Numbered from the stretch's first letter, positions 32,520-41,803 are shown. The stretch is 64,000 nt of DNA from RH-AL1 sp965277355 (GCA_965277355.1 CBDICN010000002.1:434001-498000); one strand, 5' to 3'. Notes: generated by a model from the letters alone, not told the origin. A program made the numbers and translations.

Positions 32520-33650
32520 CTATTCCGCCGGGATCTGGAGGGCGTCACCGGGGTCCTTGACCGCGCGCGCGCCGAGGAGCTTGCGGACACGCGGCTCGAC
32601 GGTGCTGCGGTAGATGCCGGCGAGGCCGTTCGGGAACAGCAGGACCACGGCGATGAAGAGCGCGCCGAGGCCGAGCGACCAGAGCTGCGGGAAAGCCTCC
32701 GAGAAGCTCGACTTCGCGTAGTTCACGAGCAAAGTGCCGTAGATCGCGCCGAACAACGACAGCCTGCCGCCGACCGCCGTGTAGATCACCATCTCGATCG
32801 AGGGCACGATACCGACGAAGGACGGCGACATGAAGCCGACCTGCAGCGTGAACATGGCGCCGCCGATCGCGGCGAACAGCGCGGCGACGGAGAAGGCGAA
32901 GACCTGGAAGGCCGCGACGGAGTAGCCGGAGAAGCGGACGCGATCGGCCTTGCTGCGCATCGCGACCAGGATGCGGCCGAGCTTCGATCGGGTGATGTAC
33001 TGGCCGGCAAGCAGGCAGGCGAGCAACAGCACCGCGTTCGCGAAGTAGAGGATCGTGTGCGCATGGTCGGTGCGGATGTCCCACCCGTGCAGCGTGCGGA
33101 GGTCGGTGATGCCGTTGACACCGCCTGTATAGCCCTGCTGGCCGATGATCAGGATCGTCAGGATGGAGGCGACGGCCTGGGTGATGATCGCGAAATAGAC
33201 GCCGCCGACGCGCCGCTTGAACATCGCGTAGCTGAGGATGCAGGCCAGCAGGGTCGGAACAACGAGCACAGCGATGATCGTCAGTGGCAGGCTTTTGAAC
33301 GGCACCCAGAACGCGGGCAGCGCGGTGATCTGGTTCCAGTCCATGAAGTCCGGGATGCCGGGCGTCGACTGGATCTTGGTGTTGGCGACGCTCGAGGCCT
33401 CGAGCTTCAGATACATGGCCATGCAGTAGCCGCCGAGGCCGAAGAACACGCCCTGCCCGAGGCTCAGGATGCCGCCGTAGCCCCAGCAGATGACGAGGCC
33501 CAGGGCGACGAAGGCGTAGGTGAGGTACTTGCCGACAAGGTTGAGACGAAACGGGTCGAGGATCAGAGGCAGCACGACGAGCAGAACGATCGCGAGAATC
33601 GCGAGATTGAACCAGCCGGCGCGGCCGAGGAAAGGACTTCCGTTTGGCAT
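32520..33650 (-). CDS. urtC: Urea/amide ABC transporter permease, LivM type
   Basis: A 376-residue inner-membrane permease with about ten hydrophobic segments. The LivM/UrtC features GYGGILSLGQGVFFGLGGYC, the AMRSKADRVRFSGYSVAAFQ coupling loop and GRLSLFGAIYGTLLVNYAK are present. It forms the pore with UrtB. It starts 10 bases after urtB. Confidence 0.9.
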   Translation of the reverse strand: MPNGSPFLGRAGWFNLAILAIVLLVVLPLILDPFRLNLVGKYLTYAFVALGLVICWGYGGILSLGQGVFFGLGGYCMAMYLKLEASSVANTKIQSTPGIPDFMDWNQITALPAFWVPFKSLPLTIIAVLVVPTLLACILSYAMFKRRVGGVYFAIITQAVASILTILIIGQQGYTGGVNGITDLRTLHGWDIRTDHAHTILYFANAVLLLACLLAGQYITRSKLGRILVAMRSKADRVRFSGYSVAAFQVFAFSVAALFAAIGGAMFTLQVGFMSPSFVGIVPSIEMVIYTAVGGRLSLFGAIYGTLLVNYAKSSFSEAFPQLWSLGLGALFIAVVLLFPNGLAGIYRSTVEPRVRKLLGARAVKDPGDALQIPAE

Positions 33651-33660
33651 GGCCTGCTCC

Positions 33661-34587
33661 TCAGCGCCGGACCTTGAGAACGAAGAGCCCCTGCGGCCGC
33701 AGCAGAAGGATGCCGACGACGAGGAGGAGCGTGATGACGGACGCCATCGAGCCCGAAAGGAAGAACTCGAGCGTCGACTGCGTCTGCGAGATCGAGAAGG
33801 CGGAGGCGATGGTGCCGATCAGGCTCTGCGCGCCGCCGAAGACGACGATGAGAAAGGCATTGACGATGTAGAGTTGGCCGGCGGTGGGGCTGGTCGAGCC
33901 GATCATCGTGAAGGCCGAGCCGGCGATGCCGGCGATGCCGCAGCCGATCGCGAAGGTGTAGCGGTCGACCCGCGCGGTGTTGATGCCCACCGCGCCGGCG
34001 ATAGGCCTGTTCTGCACGACCGCGCGGACCGAGCGGCCCCAGCGCGAGAAATACATCATGTAGGCGACCGCGACCGTGATCAGGATGGTGAGACCCATGA
34101 TGAACATGCCGTTGATCGGGATCTCGATGGAGTCCGTCGCATGCCACGAGCCGAGCATCCAGGCCGGAAGGTCGACGCCGACCTCGCGCGCACCGAACAC
34201 CGAGCGGTAGACCTGCTGGAGGATCAGGCTCAGTCCCCACGTCGCGAGCAGCGTGTCGAGCGGGCGATGGTACAGCCGTTTGATCAGCGCCCATTCGACG
34301 ATGAGCCCGAGCAGCGCCGAGGCGAGGAACGCCATTACGATGGCGAAGAAGAAGTAGATGCCGAACAGCGACGGCAGATAGGTCTGGAAGGCGCGGGCCG
34401 TGAGGAACGTCATGTAGGCGCCGAGGATCATGAACTCCCCGTGCGCCATGTTGATCACGCCCATCTGCCCGAAGATGATCGCGAGCCCGAGCGCCATCAG
34501 CACGAAGACGGAGAAGAGGATGAGTCCGGCGAACCCCTGCATCACGAAGATGGAGCCGAGATCGCCGATGGAATAGCCGCCCAGCAT
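33661..34587 (-). CDS. urtB: Urea/amide ABC transporter permease, LivH type
   Basis: A 308-residue permease. From ATG 34587 it reads GFAGLILFSVFVLMALGLAI, then the LivH signature GQMGVINMAHGEFMILGAYM. The coupling loop is SRWGRSVRAVVQNRPIAGAV, and the end is RPQGLFVLKVRR. This is the short type, lacking the N-terminal extension of some UrtB proteins. The same frame is open far upstream across urtA1, but that stretch is antisense noise. The gap of 53 bases to urtA1 is the largest within the operon core. Confidence 0.9.
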   Translation of the reverse strand: MLGGYSIGDLGSIFVMQGFAGLILFSVFVLMALGLAIIFGQMGVINMAHGEFMILGAYMTFLTARAFQTYLPSLFGIYFFFAIVMAFLASALLGLIVEWALIKRLYHRPLDTLLATWGLSLILQQVYRSVFGAREVGVDLPAWMLGSWHATDSIEIPINGMFIMGLTILITVAVAYMMYFSRWGRSVRAVVQNRPIAGAVGINTARVDRYTFAIGCGIAGIAGSAFTMIGSTSPTAGQLYIVNAFLIVVFGGAQSLIGTIASAFSISQTQSTLEFFLSGSMASVITLLLVVGILLLRPQGLFVLKVRR

Positions 34588-34640
34588 GGCCTGCCTCTTT
34601 CGTTTGAAGAACGACGGGTGCCGCCGACGGCGGACGGCGC

Positions 34641-35909
34641 CTACTGATAGCCCTTCGGGAACGGGTTGGGCTCGATGAGATCCGACGTGTAGACGATGTC
34701 GAACTGACCGTCCGGCCGCGCGCGTCCGACGCGCGAACGAGACCACAGATGATGGTTCGGGTGGACGCGGACGTATCCTTCCGGGGCGTTCTTCATCTCG
34801 ATCCCGGGAGAGGCGGCGACGACCTTGTCGACGTCGAAACTGCCGGCCTTCTCGACCGCCATCTTCCACAGGAACGGCGCGATATAGGCGGCCTGCTGCG
34901 GGTCGCCGATGACCGCGTTGGCGCCCCACATCTTCTTGTAGTTCGCGACGAACGCCTTGTTCGCCGGGTTGTCGATCGACTGGAAATACTTCATGCAGCT
35001 GAAGGCGCCGGCGTAGTTCTCGCCGCCGATGCCGTGAATCTCGTCCTCGGTGACGGCGAGGCCGACGAGCAGCTGCTTGTCGAGCTCGATGCCGGCCGCC
35101 TTCAACTGTTTGTAGAGCGAAACGTTGGAGCCGCCGACGACCGTCGAGAAGATCACGTCCGGCTTCTTCAGCTTGATCTTGTTGATGACGGTGTTGAAGG
35201 CGGTCGCCCCGAGCGAGAAATAATCCTCGCCGAGCACCTTCCCCTTGAGCACGGCGTCGATGTGCTTGCGGGCGATCTTGTTCGAGGTGCGCGGCCAGAT
35301 GTAGTCCGAGCCGATGAAGTAGAACGACTTGGCGCGCTTCTCCTTGCCGAGCCAGTTGAGCACGGCGAGCGTCTGCTGGGTCGCCTCCTGGCCGGTGTAG
35401 ATGACGTTCTTTGACTGCTCGAGCCCCTCGTAGAACGTCGGGTAGTAGAGCAGCCCGTTCTTCTCCTCGAACACCGGCAGCACCGCCTTGCGCGAGGCGG
35501 ACGTGAAGCAGCCGTAGACCGACGCGCACTTGTCGCTGATGAGGAGCTTGCGCGCCTTCTCGGCGAACGTCGGCCAGTCGGAGGCCCCGTCCTCCTGGAT
35601 GATCTTGATCTGGCGACCGAGGATGCCGCCGGCGGCGTTGATCTCCGAGATGGCGAGCTTCTCGGCCTCGACCGCGCCGATCTCGGAGATCGCCATCGTT
35701 CCGGTGATGGAGTGCAGGATGCCGACCGTCACGCTGTCGTCGGTGACGGCGAGGCCGGTCGTGTTGACCGCGCTCGTCTTGACCGCGCTCGTCGGCGGCG
35801 CGGCGGCAAAGGCGCGCCGCGCGCCTATGCCGAGCAGAGACAGCGCAGCCACGCCCTTGAGGATCTCGCGGCGGACGAGAGATGCTGTCGGAAACCGGTC
35901 ATCGGACAA
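34641..35909 (-). CDS. urtA: Urea/amide ABC transporter substrate-binding protein 1
   Basis: A 422-residue periplasmic binding protein (Peripla_BP_5/UrtA-AmiC type). The N-terminal RREILKGVAALSLLGIGARRAFA looks like a signal peptide, possibly Tat. The mature part holds VGILHSITGTMAISEIGAVE, SRKAVLPVFEEKNGLLYYP, YEGLEQSKNVIYTGQEATQQ and RVHPNHHLWSRSRVGRARPD. Residues after the signal contain a duplicated TSAV unit (KTSAV, PTSAV). The sequence is strikingly similar to the upstream paralogue. FmdD-type proteins of formamide importers belong to this group, so short amides and urea are both plausible ligands. Confidence 0.88.
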   Translation of the reverse strand: MSDDRFPTASLVRREILKGVAALSLLGIGARRAFAAAPPTSAVKTSAVNTTGLAVTDDSVTVGILHSITGTMAISEIGAVEAEKLAISEINAAGGILGRQIKIIQEDGASDWPTFAEKARKLLISDKCASVYGCFTSASRKAVLPVFEEKNGLLYYPTFYEGLEQSKNVIYTGQEATQQTLAVLNWLGKEKRAKSFYFIGSDYIWPRTSNKIARKHIDAVLKGKVLGEDYFSLGATAFNTVINKIKLKKPDVIFSTVVGGSNVSLYKQLKAAGIELDKQLLVGLAVTEDEIHGIGGENYAGAFSCMKYFQSIDNPANKAFVANYKKMWGANAVIGDPQQAAYIAPFLWKMAVEKAGSFDVDKVVAASPGIEMKNAPEGYVRVHPNHHLWSRSRVGRARPDGQFDIVYTSDLIEPNPFPKGYQ

Positions 35910-35958
35910 GGGCGGGACCTCGAGATTTTTGTGACTTCGGAGAAGACAGCAGGGCGGA

Positions 35959-35983
35959 GGGGCCGGATGGCGCGGCCGGCCCC
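35959..35983 (-). promoter_or_regulatory. Intercistronic hairpin between urtA2 and urtA1
   Basis: GGGGCCGG / CCGGCCCC stem with a 9-base loop in the 89-base gap. No U-tract follows. Such hairpins can protect the upstream mRNA from 3' decay and so raise binding-protein level over permease level. Confidence 0.45.
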
Positions 35984-35998
35984 CGTCCGCGATTCGAC

Positions 35999-37264
35999 CT
36001 ACTGGTAGCCCTTCGGGAACGGATCTGGTTCGATCAGGCCCGAGGTGTAGACGATGTCGAACTGCCCGTCGGCGAGCGCCTTGCCAACCCGTGTCTGCGA
36101 CCAGAGATGGTGGTTTGGATGAATACGAACATAGCCTTCCGGCGCATTTTTGAACTCGATGCCCGGCGAGGCGGCCGCGATCTTGTCAACATCGAAGCTG
36201 CCGGCTTTCTCCGCCGCGAACTTCCATAACCAGGGGCCGAGATAGGCGGCCTGCGTTACGTCGCCGATGACGGTCTTCTCGCCCCACATCTTCTTGAAGT
36301 CGGCGACGAAGGCCTTGTTGGCCGGACTGTCGATCGACTGGAAGTACTTCATGCAGGCGAAGGCACCGGCGATGTTGTCGCCGCCGATGCCCTCGATCTC
36401 GTCCTCGGTGACGGAGATCGTCATCAGGGTCTGCTTCGATAGATCGATGCCGGCGGCCTTCAGCTGCTTGTAGAAGGCGACGTTCGAGCCGCCGACGATG
36501 ATCGCGTAGATGACGTCAGGCTTTTTCAGCTTGATCTTGTTGATGACCGAGTTGAACTGGGTATGTCCGAGCGGGAAGTAATCCTCGCCGACGACCTTCT
36601 GCTTCAGCACGTTCTCGATGTGCTTGCGCGCGATCTTGTTCGAGGTGCGCGGCCAGATATAGTCCGATCCGAGAAGATAGAAGGTCTTGGCTTTGCGCTC
36701 CTTCTCGACCCAGTTGAGGCCGGCGAGAATCTGCTGCGTCGCCTCCTGCCCCGTATAGATGACGTTCTTCGACTGCTCGAGACCTTCGTAGAAGGTGGGA
36801 TAGTAGAGCATGCCGTTGTACTGCTCGAACACCGGCAGCACCGCCTTGCGCGACGCCGACGTCCAGCACCCGAACACCGACGCGCACTTGTCGTTGACGA
36901 GAAGCTTCTTCGCTTTTTCCGCGAAGGTCGGCCAGTCGCTCGCGCCGTCTTCCTGGATGACCTTGATCTGCCGCCCGAGCACGCCGCCCGCGGCGTTGAT
37001 CTGCGAGATCGCGAGCTTCTCGGCTTCGACGGATCCCGTCTCCGAGATCGCCATCGTGCCGGTGATGGAGTGCAGGATGCCGACCGTCACGCTGTCGTCG
37101 GTGACGGCGAGCCCGGAGGTGTCCACCGCGCTCGTCGGGGGGGCGGCGGCAAAGGCGCGCCCGGCGAACATGGCCGTGGTCGGCAGCGCCGCCATGCCCA
37201 TCAGCAAGCGCCGTCGCATCATGAAGTGCGGTGGTAAGCCGTCGTTGTCCTTCGCCATAGCCAT
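35999..37264 (-). CDS. urtA: Urea/amide ABC transporter substrate-binding protein 2
   Basis: A 421-residue paralogue of the protein just downstream, first in the operon. Signal sequence MMRRRLLMGMAALPTTAMFA (twin-Arg-like RRR), then VGILHSITGTMAISETGSVE, GCWTSASRKAVLPVFEQYNG and the same C-terminal IHPNHHLWSQTRVGKALAD and FPKGYQ. ATG 37264 or ATG 37258 is the start; upstream in-frame sequence is not family-like. Identity to urtA1 is high along the whole length, showing a tandem duplication. Differences cluster in segments such as IYAIIVGGSNVAFYKQL versus IFSTVVGGSNVSLYKQL, so ligand preference may differ. Confidence 0.88.
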   Translation of the reverse strand: MAMAKDNDGLPPHFMMRRRLLMGMAALPTTAMFAGRAFAAAPPTSAVDTSGLAVTDDSVTVGILHSITGTMAISETGSVEAEKLAISQINAAGGVLGRQIKVIQEDGASDWPTFAEKAKKLLVNDKCASVFGCWTSASRKAVLPVFEQYNGMLYYPTFYEGLEQSKNVIYTGQEATQQILAGLNWVEKERKAKTFYLLGSDYIWPRTSNKIARKHIENVLKQKVVGEDYFPLGHTQFNSVINKIKLKKPDVIYAIIVGGSNVAFYKQLKAAGIDLSKQTLMTISVTEDEIEGIGGDNIAGAFACMKYFQSIDSPANKAFVADFKKMWGEKTVIGDVTQAAYLGPWLWKFAAEKAGSFDVDKIAAASPGIEFKNAPEGYVRIHPNHHLWSQTRVGKALADGQFDIVYTSGLIEPDPFPKGYQ

Positions 37265-37529
37265 TCCCGTCCGTCCGACCGCGCCATCCGCTTCGACGGC
37301 AGGATCATGCGAAGACTTACCGCATCGCAGCAATACGTATGATTGCGGATGTGCATACGCGAAATCGCTGATAAGACGCGAAGTGCGTCGTGGCCGGACC
37401 GCCCTTCGAGGCGCGGCTTCGACGCCGAAGCAAGTCTTAAAGAGAAGGGTCTCAAGGCCCTGCGCCTCATCGTGAGCACCGCTGCTTGACCGGGGCGGTG
37501 GCGTCGCGCGGTAGAAGGTGCGTTCGACG

Positions 37530-40500
37530 ATGGCGGGACGACAGAGGATCGACAGGGTCCGGCGCGAGTACAACCAGTGGGCGGCGAACGAGACGCTCGA
37601 GGATTACGCGCTGCGGTTCACGGCCAAGAGCGCCCGCCACTGGTCCGCCGGCAAGGTCGGTCAGACGGCGCTCGGCGCCGTCTCCTTCCTCGCTCTCGAG
37701 GCGATCGGCGGTTCGATCACCCTCAATTACGGCTTCGTCAACGCCACGCTCGCGATCCTGGCGGTCTGCGTCATCATCTTCGCCACCGCTTTCCCGATCT
37801 GCTTCTACGCCGCCAAGTTCGGCATCGACATCGATCTCCTGACTCGCGGCGCGGGGTTCGGCTACATCGGGTCGACGGTCACCTCGCTGATCTACGCCTC
37901 CTTCACCTTCATCTTCTTCGCCATCGAGTCGGTAATCCTCGCGATGGCCTTCAACTTGTGCATCGGCCTTCCCCTTTCCCTTGGCTACCTCGTCGCCGCG
38001 CTGGCGGTCGTTCCGCTGGTAACCCACGGCATTTCGACGATCAGCCGGTTCCAGGTTTGGACCCAACCGATCTTCGTCGTCATGAACGTGGTAGCCGTCG
38101 CGGCCGTGGCGTTCGGCGACACGAGCTCGCTCGGCGATTGGCGGGCGTTCGCCGGCGAGAATTCGGATCTCGGCGGCTTCCAACTCGTCGCCTTCGGCGC
38201 GGCCGCCTCCGTCGCCGTGGCGCTCATCGTGCAGGTTGGCGAGCAGGTCGACTTCTTGCGCTTCCTGCCCGATCGGAAGGAGAAGCCCCGTGCCTGGTGG
38301 CTCGCGCTGGTGACGGCCGGCCCGGGCTGGATCCTCGTCGGCTGCCTCAAGCTGCTCGCGGGCTCCTTTCTGGCCGTCTACCTGTTCCGGCACGGCGCGG
38401 CGCGGGGGACCGCCGCCGACCCGCCGCAGATGTATGCGATCGCCTTCCAGCTTCTCGTCGGCTCCAAGCCGGTGGCGCTCGGCCTCACCTGCCTCTTCGT
38501 CATCGTGTGCCAGCTGAAGATCAACGTCACCAATGCCTACGCCGGATCGATCGCCTGGTCGAATTTCTTCGCGCGGTTGACGCACACCCATCCCGGCCGC
38601 GTCGTCTGGCTCGTCTTCAACGTCGTTGTTGCCCTGCTGGTGATGGAACTCGGCGTCTACCGTGCGATCGAGCAGACCCTCGCCTTCTATTCCAGCGTCG
38701 CGGTCGCATGGGTCGGTGCTTTGGTGGCCGACCTCGTGATCAACAAGCCGCTGGGGCTGAGCCCCCCGACGATCGAGTTCAAGCGGGCGCATCTCTACGA
38801 CATCAATCCCGTCGGCACGCTGGCCATGGTGATGGCGACGCTCGTGGCGACGGTCTCGCAACTCGGCCTCGCCGGCCCGACCGCGAAGGCGCTCGCACCG
38901 TTTCTCGCGCTCCTCACCTCCCTCGTCTGCGTGCCTTTGATCGCGCTGGCGACGAAGAGCCGTTACTATCTCGCGCGACAGCCGGACGCCGCGTGGAAGG
39001 ATGCCGCCACCGTCAGCTGCTGCATCTGCGAGAACGCCTTCGAGCCGGAGGACATGGCCTCGTGTCCCGCCTATGCCGGCCCGATCTGCTCGCTGTGCTG
39101 TTCGCTCGATGCGCGCTGCGACGACTTGTGCAAGCCCCACGGCCGCGCCCACGACCAGCTCGTGGCCGGCCTCAACCGCGCGCTGTCGGCCCGGCTGCGC
39201 CAGTATGTCCGCCCCCACGTCGTGCAGTTCGTGCTCGCCTTCGGCCTGTCCATGCTGCTCGTCAGCATGGTGCTCGGCCTGATCGGGCTGCAGATCGGCG
39301 CCGACGCGCGCGTCGACCATGCCGCCCTCGTCTCCAATCTGTGGAAGATCTTCGCCTCGCTGCTCATCGTGGTGGGCGTCGTGTGCTGGCTCTTCGTTCT
39401 CGTCCAGGTGAGCCGGCGCGCGGCGCAGAACGAGACGCTCCGGCAAACTCAGCTGCTGATGGAGGAGATCGAGGCTCACGAGCGCACCGACGCGGCGTTG
39501 AAGCGCGCCAAGGAGGTTGCGGAGGCCGCCAACTTCGCCAAAAGCCGATATGTGGTGGGTCTCAGCCACGAGCTGAGGACGCCGCTCAACACGATCATGG
39601 GCTACGCGCAGCTGCTCGAACGCGATGTCGCGATGCCGGCCAAGCCGCGCGGCCAGATCGCCGTCATGCGGCGCAGCGCCACCCATCTGTCGAGCCTCAT
39701 CGACGGGCTGCTGGACATCTCGAAGATCGAAGCCGGCAAGCTCGACCTGTCCAAGGACGAGGTCTCGATGGAGGCGTTCCTCAAGCAGATCGTCGACATG
39801 TTCGCGGTGCAAGCGGCCGGTAAGTCCATCGACTTCGTGTTCGAGCCGGCGCCCAACCTGCCGGCCGTCGTGGCGACCGACGAGAAGCGGCTCCGGCAGA
39901 TCACGATCAACCTCTTGTCGAACGCGATCAAGTTCACGCGGTCGGGCCGCATCGGCCTCAAGATCAGCTATCGCAACCAGGTCGCCGAAATCGTCGTCAG
40001 CGACACCGGACCCGGCATACCCGAGAAGGACCTCGCCCGCATCTTCGAGCCGTTCGAACGCCTGACCTCGGGGACCCCGGAGCCCGGCACCGGTCTCGGC
40101 CTGACGATCTGCAAGCTTCTCGCCGGCGTGATGGGCGGCGATATCGGCGTGAGCAGCCAGGTCGGCGTCGGAAGCGAGTTCAAGCTGCGGCTGTTCATGC
40201 CGCGCATCAACGATGCCAGGCAGCCCGCGACCTACCAGACGATGGCCCACGGCCCCTTCGGCGAAGGGCGCACGATCCTCGTCGCGGATGACGATCCGAC
40301 CCATCGCGACATGATGAAGGAGAGCCTCGGCTCACACGGCTTCGATCTTCTGCTCGCGAGCACGGGGAGCGAGGCGCTCGATCTCGCGCAGGCCTTCGCG
40401 CCCGATCTCTACCTGCTCGACATCGAGATGCCCGACATGGATGGCTGGAAGCTTGCAGAGGCCTTGCGCAGTCAGGGGCACGTTGATGCGGTGATCGTCA

Positions 40501-40895
40501 TGCTGTCGGCCAGCGCCCGCGAGGAATACAGGAGCGCCATCGCGCTGCCGTTCCACGACGCCTTCATCATGAAGCCGGTCGACCTCGCCCGGCTGACGGA
40601 CACGATCCTGGGCCTGCTCGACCTGCGGCCGAAGCAGCCGCTCGAGGTCGTCGCCTCGTCGCCTGCGCCTGGACAGGCCTCGGATCTCAAGCGACCGAGC
40701 GAGCGCCGCGTCCTCGAGCTGATCCGGCAGTGCGAGATCGGGCACATCCGCGGTCTTCGCGAGACCATCGGCGAGATCGTGGCCGAGGACGCGGAGCTTC
40801 GCCCGTTCGGCGCGCTTGTGTCGGGCTACGTCGACGCCGTGAACCTGCGCGGGCTGATGGCGCTGCTCGAACGCGCGAACGAGCTCGCGCCATGA
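37530..40895 (+). CDS. NCS1-transporter / histidine kinase / receiver fusion sensor
   Basis: A 1121-residue hybrid sensor. Residues about 1-480 form a 12-helix NCS1 nucleobase-cation-symporter-like domain (GAVSFLALEAIGGSITLNYG; RGAGFGYIGSTVTSLIYASF; KINVTNAYAGSIAWSNFF). Residues 497-534 are a Cys-rich linker with nine Cys plus His537. Two more helices follow, then a HisKA/HATPase kinase (phospho-His about 680 in GLSHELRTPLNTIMGY; N-box NLLSNAIKF; G-boxes DTGPGIP and GTGLGL) and a receiver domain (Asp964 in LLDIEMPDMDG, Lys1015). A helical tail closes it. ATG 37530 is preferred over GTG 37518; AGAAGG lies upstream. It overlaps the LuxR regulator by ATGA and is divergent from the amide operon, so it probably senses or transports a nitrogenous compound. 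Ligand unknown. Confidence 0.9.
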   Translation: MAGRQRIDRVRREYNQWAANETLEDYALRFTAKSARHWSAGKVGQTALGAVSFLALEAIGGSITLNYGFVNATLAILAVCVIIFATAFPICFYAAKFGIDIDLLTRGAGFGYIGSTVTSLIYASFTFIFFAIESVILAMAFNLCIGLPLSLGYLVAALAVVPLVTHGISTISRFQVWTQPIFVVMNVVAVAAVAFGDTSSLGDWRAFAGENSDLGGFQLVAFGAAASVAVALIVQVGEQVDFLRFLPDRKEKPRAWWLALVTAGPGWILVGCLKLLAGSFLAVYLFRHGAARGTAADPPQMYAIAFQLLVGSKPVALGLTCLFVIVCQLKINVTNAYAGSIAWSNFFARLTHTHPGRVVWLVFNVVVALLVMELGVYRAIEQTLAFYSSVAVAWVGALVADLVINKPLGLSPPTIEFKRAHLYDINPVGTLAMVMATLVATVSQLGLAGPTAKALAPFLALLTSLVCVPLIALATKSRYYLARQPDAAWKDAATVSCCICENAFEPEDMASCPAYAGPICSLCCSLDARCDDLCKPHGRAHDQLVAGLNRALSARLRQYVRPHVVQFVLAFGLSMLLVSMVLGLIGLQIGADARVDHAALVSNLWKIFASLLIVVGVVCWLFVLVQVSRRAAQNETLRQTQLLMEEIEAHERTDAALKRAKEVAEAANFAKSRYVVGLSHELRTPLNTIMGYAQLLERDVAMPAKPRGQIAVMRRSATHLSSLIDGLLDISKIEAGKLDLSKDEVSMEAFLKQIVDMFAVQAAGKSIDFVFEPAPNLPAVVATDEKRLRQITINLLSNAIKFTRSGRIGLKISYRNQVAEIVVSDTGPGIPEKDLARIFEPFERLTSGTPEPGTGLGLTICKLLAGVMGGDIGVSSQVGVGSEFKLRLFMPRINDARQPATYQTMAHGPFGEGRTILVADDDPTHRDMMKESLGSHGFDLLLASTGSEALDLAQAFAPDLYLLDIEMPDMDGWKLAEALRSQGHVDAVIVMLSASAREEYRSAIALPFHDAFIMKPVDLARLTDTILGLLDLRPKQPLEVVASSPAPGQASDLKRPSERRVLELIRQCEIGHIRGLRETIGEIVAEDAELRPFGALVSGYVDAVNLRGLMALLERANELAP
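39018..39140 (+). other. Cys-rich putative metal-binding linker inside the transporter-kinase
   Basis: The encoded segment contains CCIC, a single Cys 12 residues on, CSLCC, C-x3-C and KPHG, nine Cys in about 40 residues. Spacing suggests one or two zinc or Fe-S sites between the transporter and the kinase. Inference from residue pattern only. Confidence 0.6.
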
Positions 40896-41803
40896 TCGCG
40901 CCGTCGCGCAACGACGTCGTCCTCGTCGTCGACGACTCGCCGGATACGGTCCGGCTGCTGACGGACGTCCTCGATGCCGCCGGCATGACGGTCATGGTCG
41001 CGCTCGACGGCACATCCGCTCTCAGGGTCGCCTCGCGCCTGCGGCCCGACATCGTGCTGATGGATGCCGTGATGCCCGGCATGGACGGCTTCGAGACCTG
41101 CCGGCAGCTCAAGACGTCGTCCGCCTTCGACAACGTGCCGGTGATCTTCATGACGGGGCTGAGCGAGCCCGGCGACAGCGTGCGCGGCTTCGAGGCCGGC
41201 GGCGCCGACTACGTGACGAAACCGATCGACCTCGATGCCATGCTGGCGCGGATCGGCGTGCACCTCAGCAATGCCCGCAAGATCCAGAGCGCGCGGATGG
41301 CGCTCGATGCCGCCGACCAGTTCCTCGTCGCCGTCGACATCAACGGCGACATCCTCTGGTTCACGCCGCAGGCCTACCGGCTGCTGGAGACGAGTTTTCC
41401 CGCCAACGAGGACAAGCAGCTGCGACTGCCTTCCGCCGTGCTGTGCTGGCTCGTCGAGAACCAGGAGGCCGCGCAGCAGCGGGTCACTCCCGAACGGGTG
41501 ATCGAGGACGGCGAGGGGACCCGCTTGACGCTGCGCTTCGTCGGCCGCTCCGAGCGCGGCGAGATCCTTCTGCGCATCGCCAAGCCGGCGCGGGACCAGG
41601 CGAGCGGGCTGAGGAACCGGTTCAACCTCACCCCGAGGGAAGAAGAGGTCGCCCGGTGGATCGCGAAGGGCAAGTCGAACCGCGACATCGCCGCGATCCT
41701 CTCCTTGAGCCCGCGCACGATCGACAAGCACATCGAGGTGATCCTCAACAAGCTCAACGTCGAGAACCGAACGGCCGCCGCCGCGCTGATCCTCTCGCTC
41801 TAG
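40892..41803 (+). CDS. LuxR-family response regulator, partner of the NCS1-kinase
   Basis: A 303-residue regulator. Receiver domain residues 8-125 (acidic pocket VDDS, phospho-Asp58 in VLMDAVMPGMDG, Lys in TKPID). A PAS-like middle segment follows (ADQFLVAVDINGDILWFTPQAYRLL). The C-terminal LuxR helix-turn-helix is FNLTPREEEVARWIAKGKSN with SPRTIDKHIEVILNKLNV. It overlaps the kinase stop by four bases (ATGA), so the two form one two-component operon. Probable targets are the divergent urt-fmd promoter region and itself. Its stop codon TAG is formed at the junction with an IS630-family element; the host stop was TAG before insertion, so the protein is unchanged. Confidence 0.93.
   Translation: MIAPSRNDVVLVVDDSPDTVRLLTDVLDAAGMTVMVALDGTSALRVASRLRPDIVLMDAVMPGMDGFETCRQLKTSSAFDNVPVIFMTGLSEPGDSVRGFEAGGADYVTKPIDLDAMLARIGVHLSNARKIQSARMALDAADQFLVAVDINGDILWFTPQAYRLLETSFPANEDKQLRLPSAVLCWLVENQEAAQQRVTPERVIEDGEGTRLTLRFVGRSERGEILLRIAKPARDQASGLRNRFNLTPREEEVARWIAKGKSNRDIAAILSLSPRTIDKHIEVILNKLNVENRTAAAALILSL

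Noticed and set aside
35530..36008. Possible fusion of the two UrtA genes
   Set aside because: An intact stop, an 89-base gap, a hairpin and a new start with its own signal sequence separate them.
37265..37529. Sigma-54 (-24/-12) promoter upstream of urtA2
   Set aside because: No convincing GG-N10-GC site with the expected flanks was found in the divergent region. The operon is more likely controlled by the adjacent LuxR regulator.
37467..40304. Very long open frame on the minus strand opposite the transporter-kinase
   Set aside because: Composition is Arg/Glu/Asp-rich with no domains, as expected from antisense reading of high-GC coding DNA. The plus strand has clear kinase motifs.
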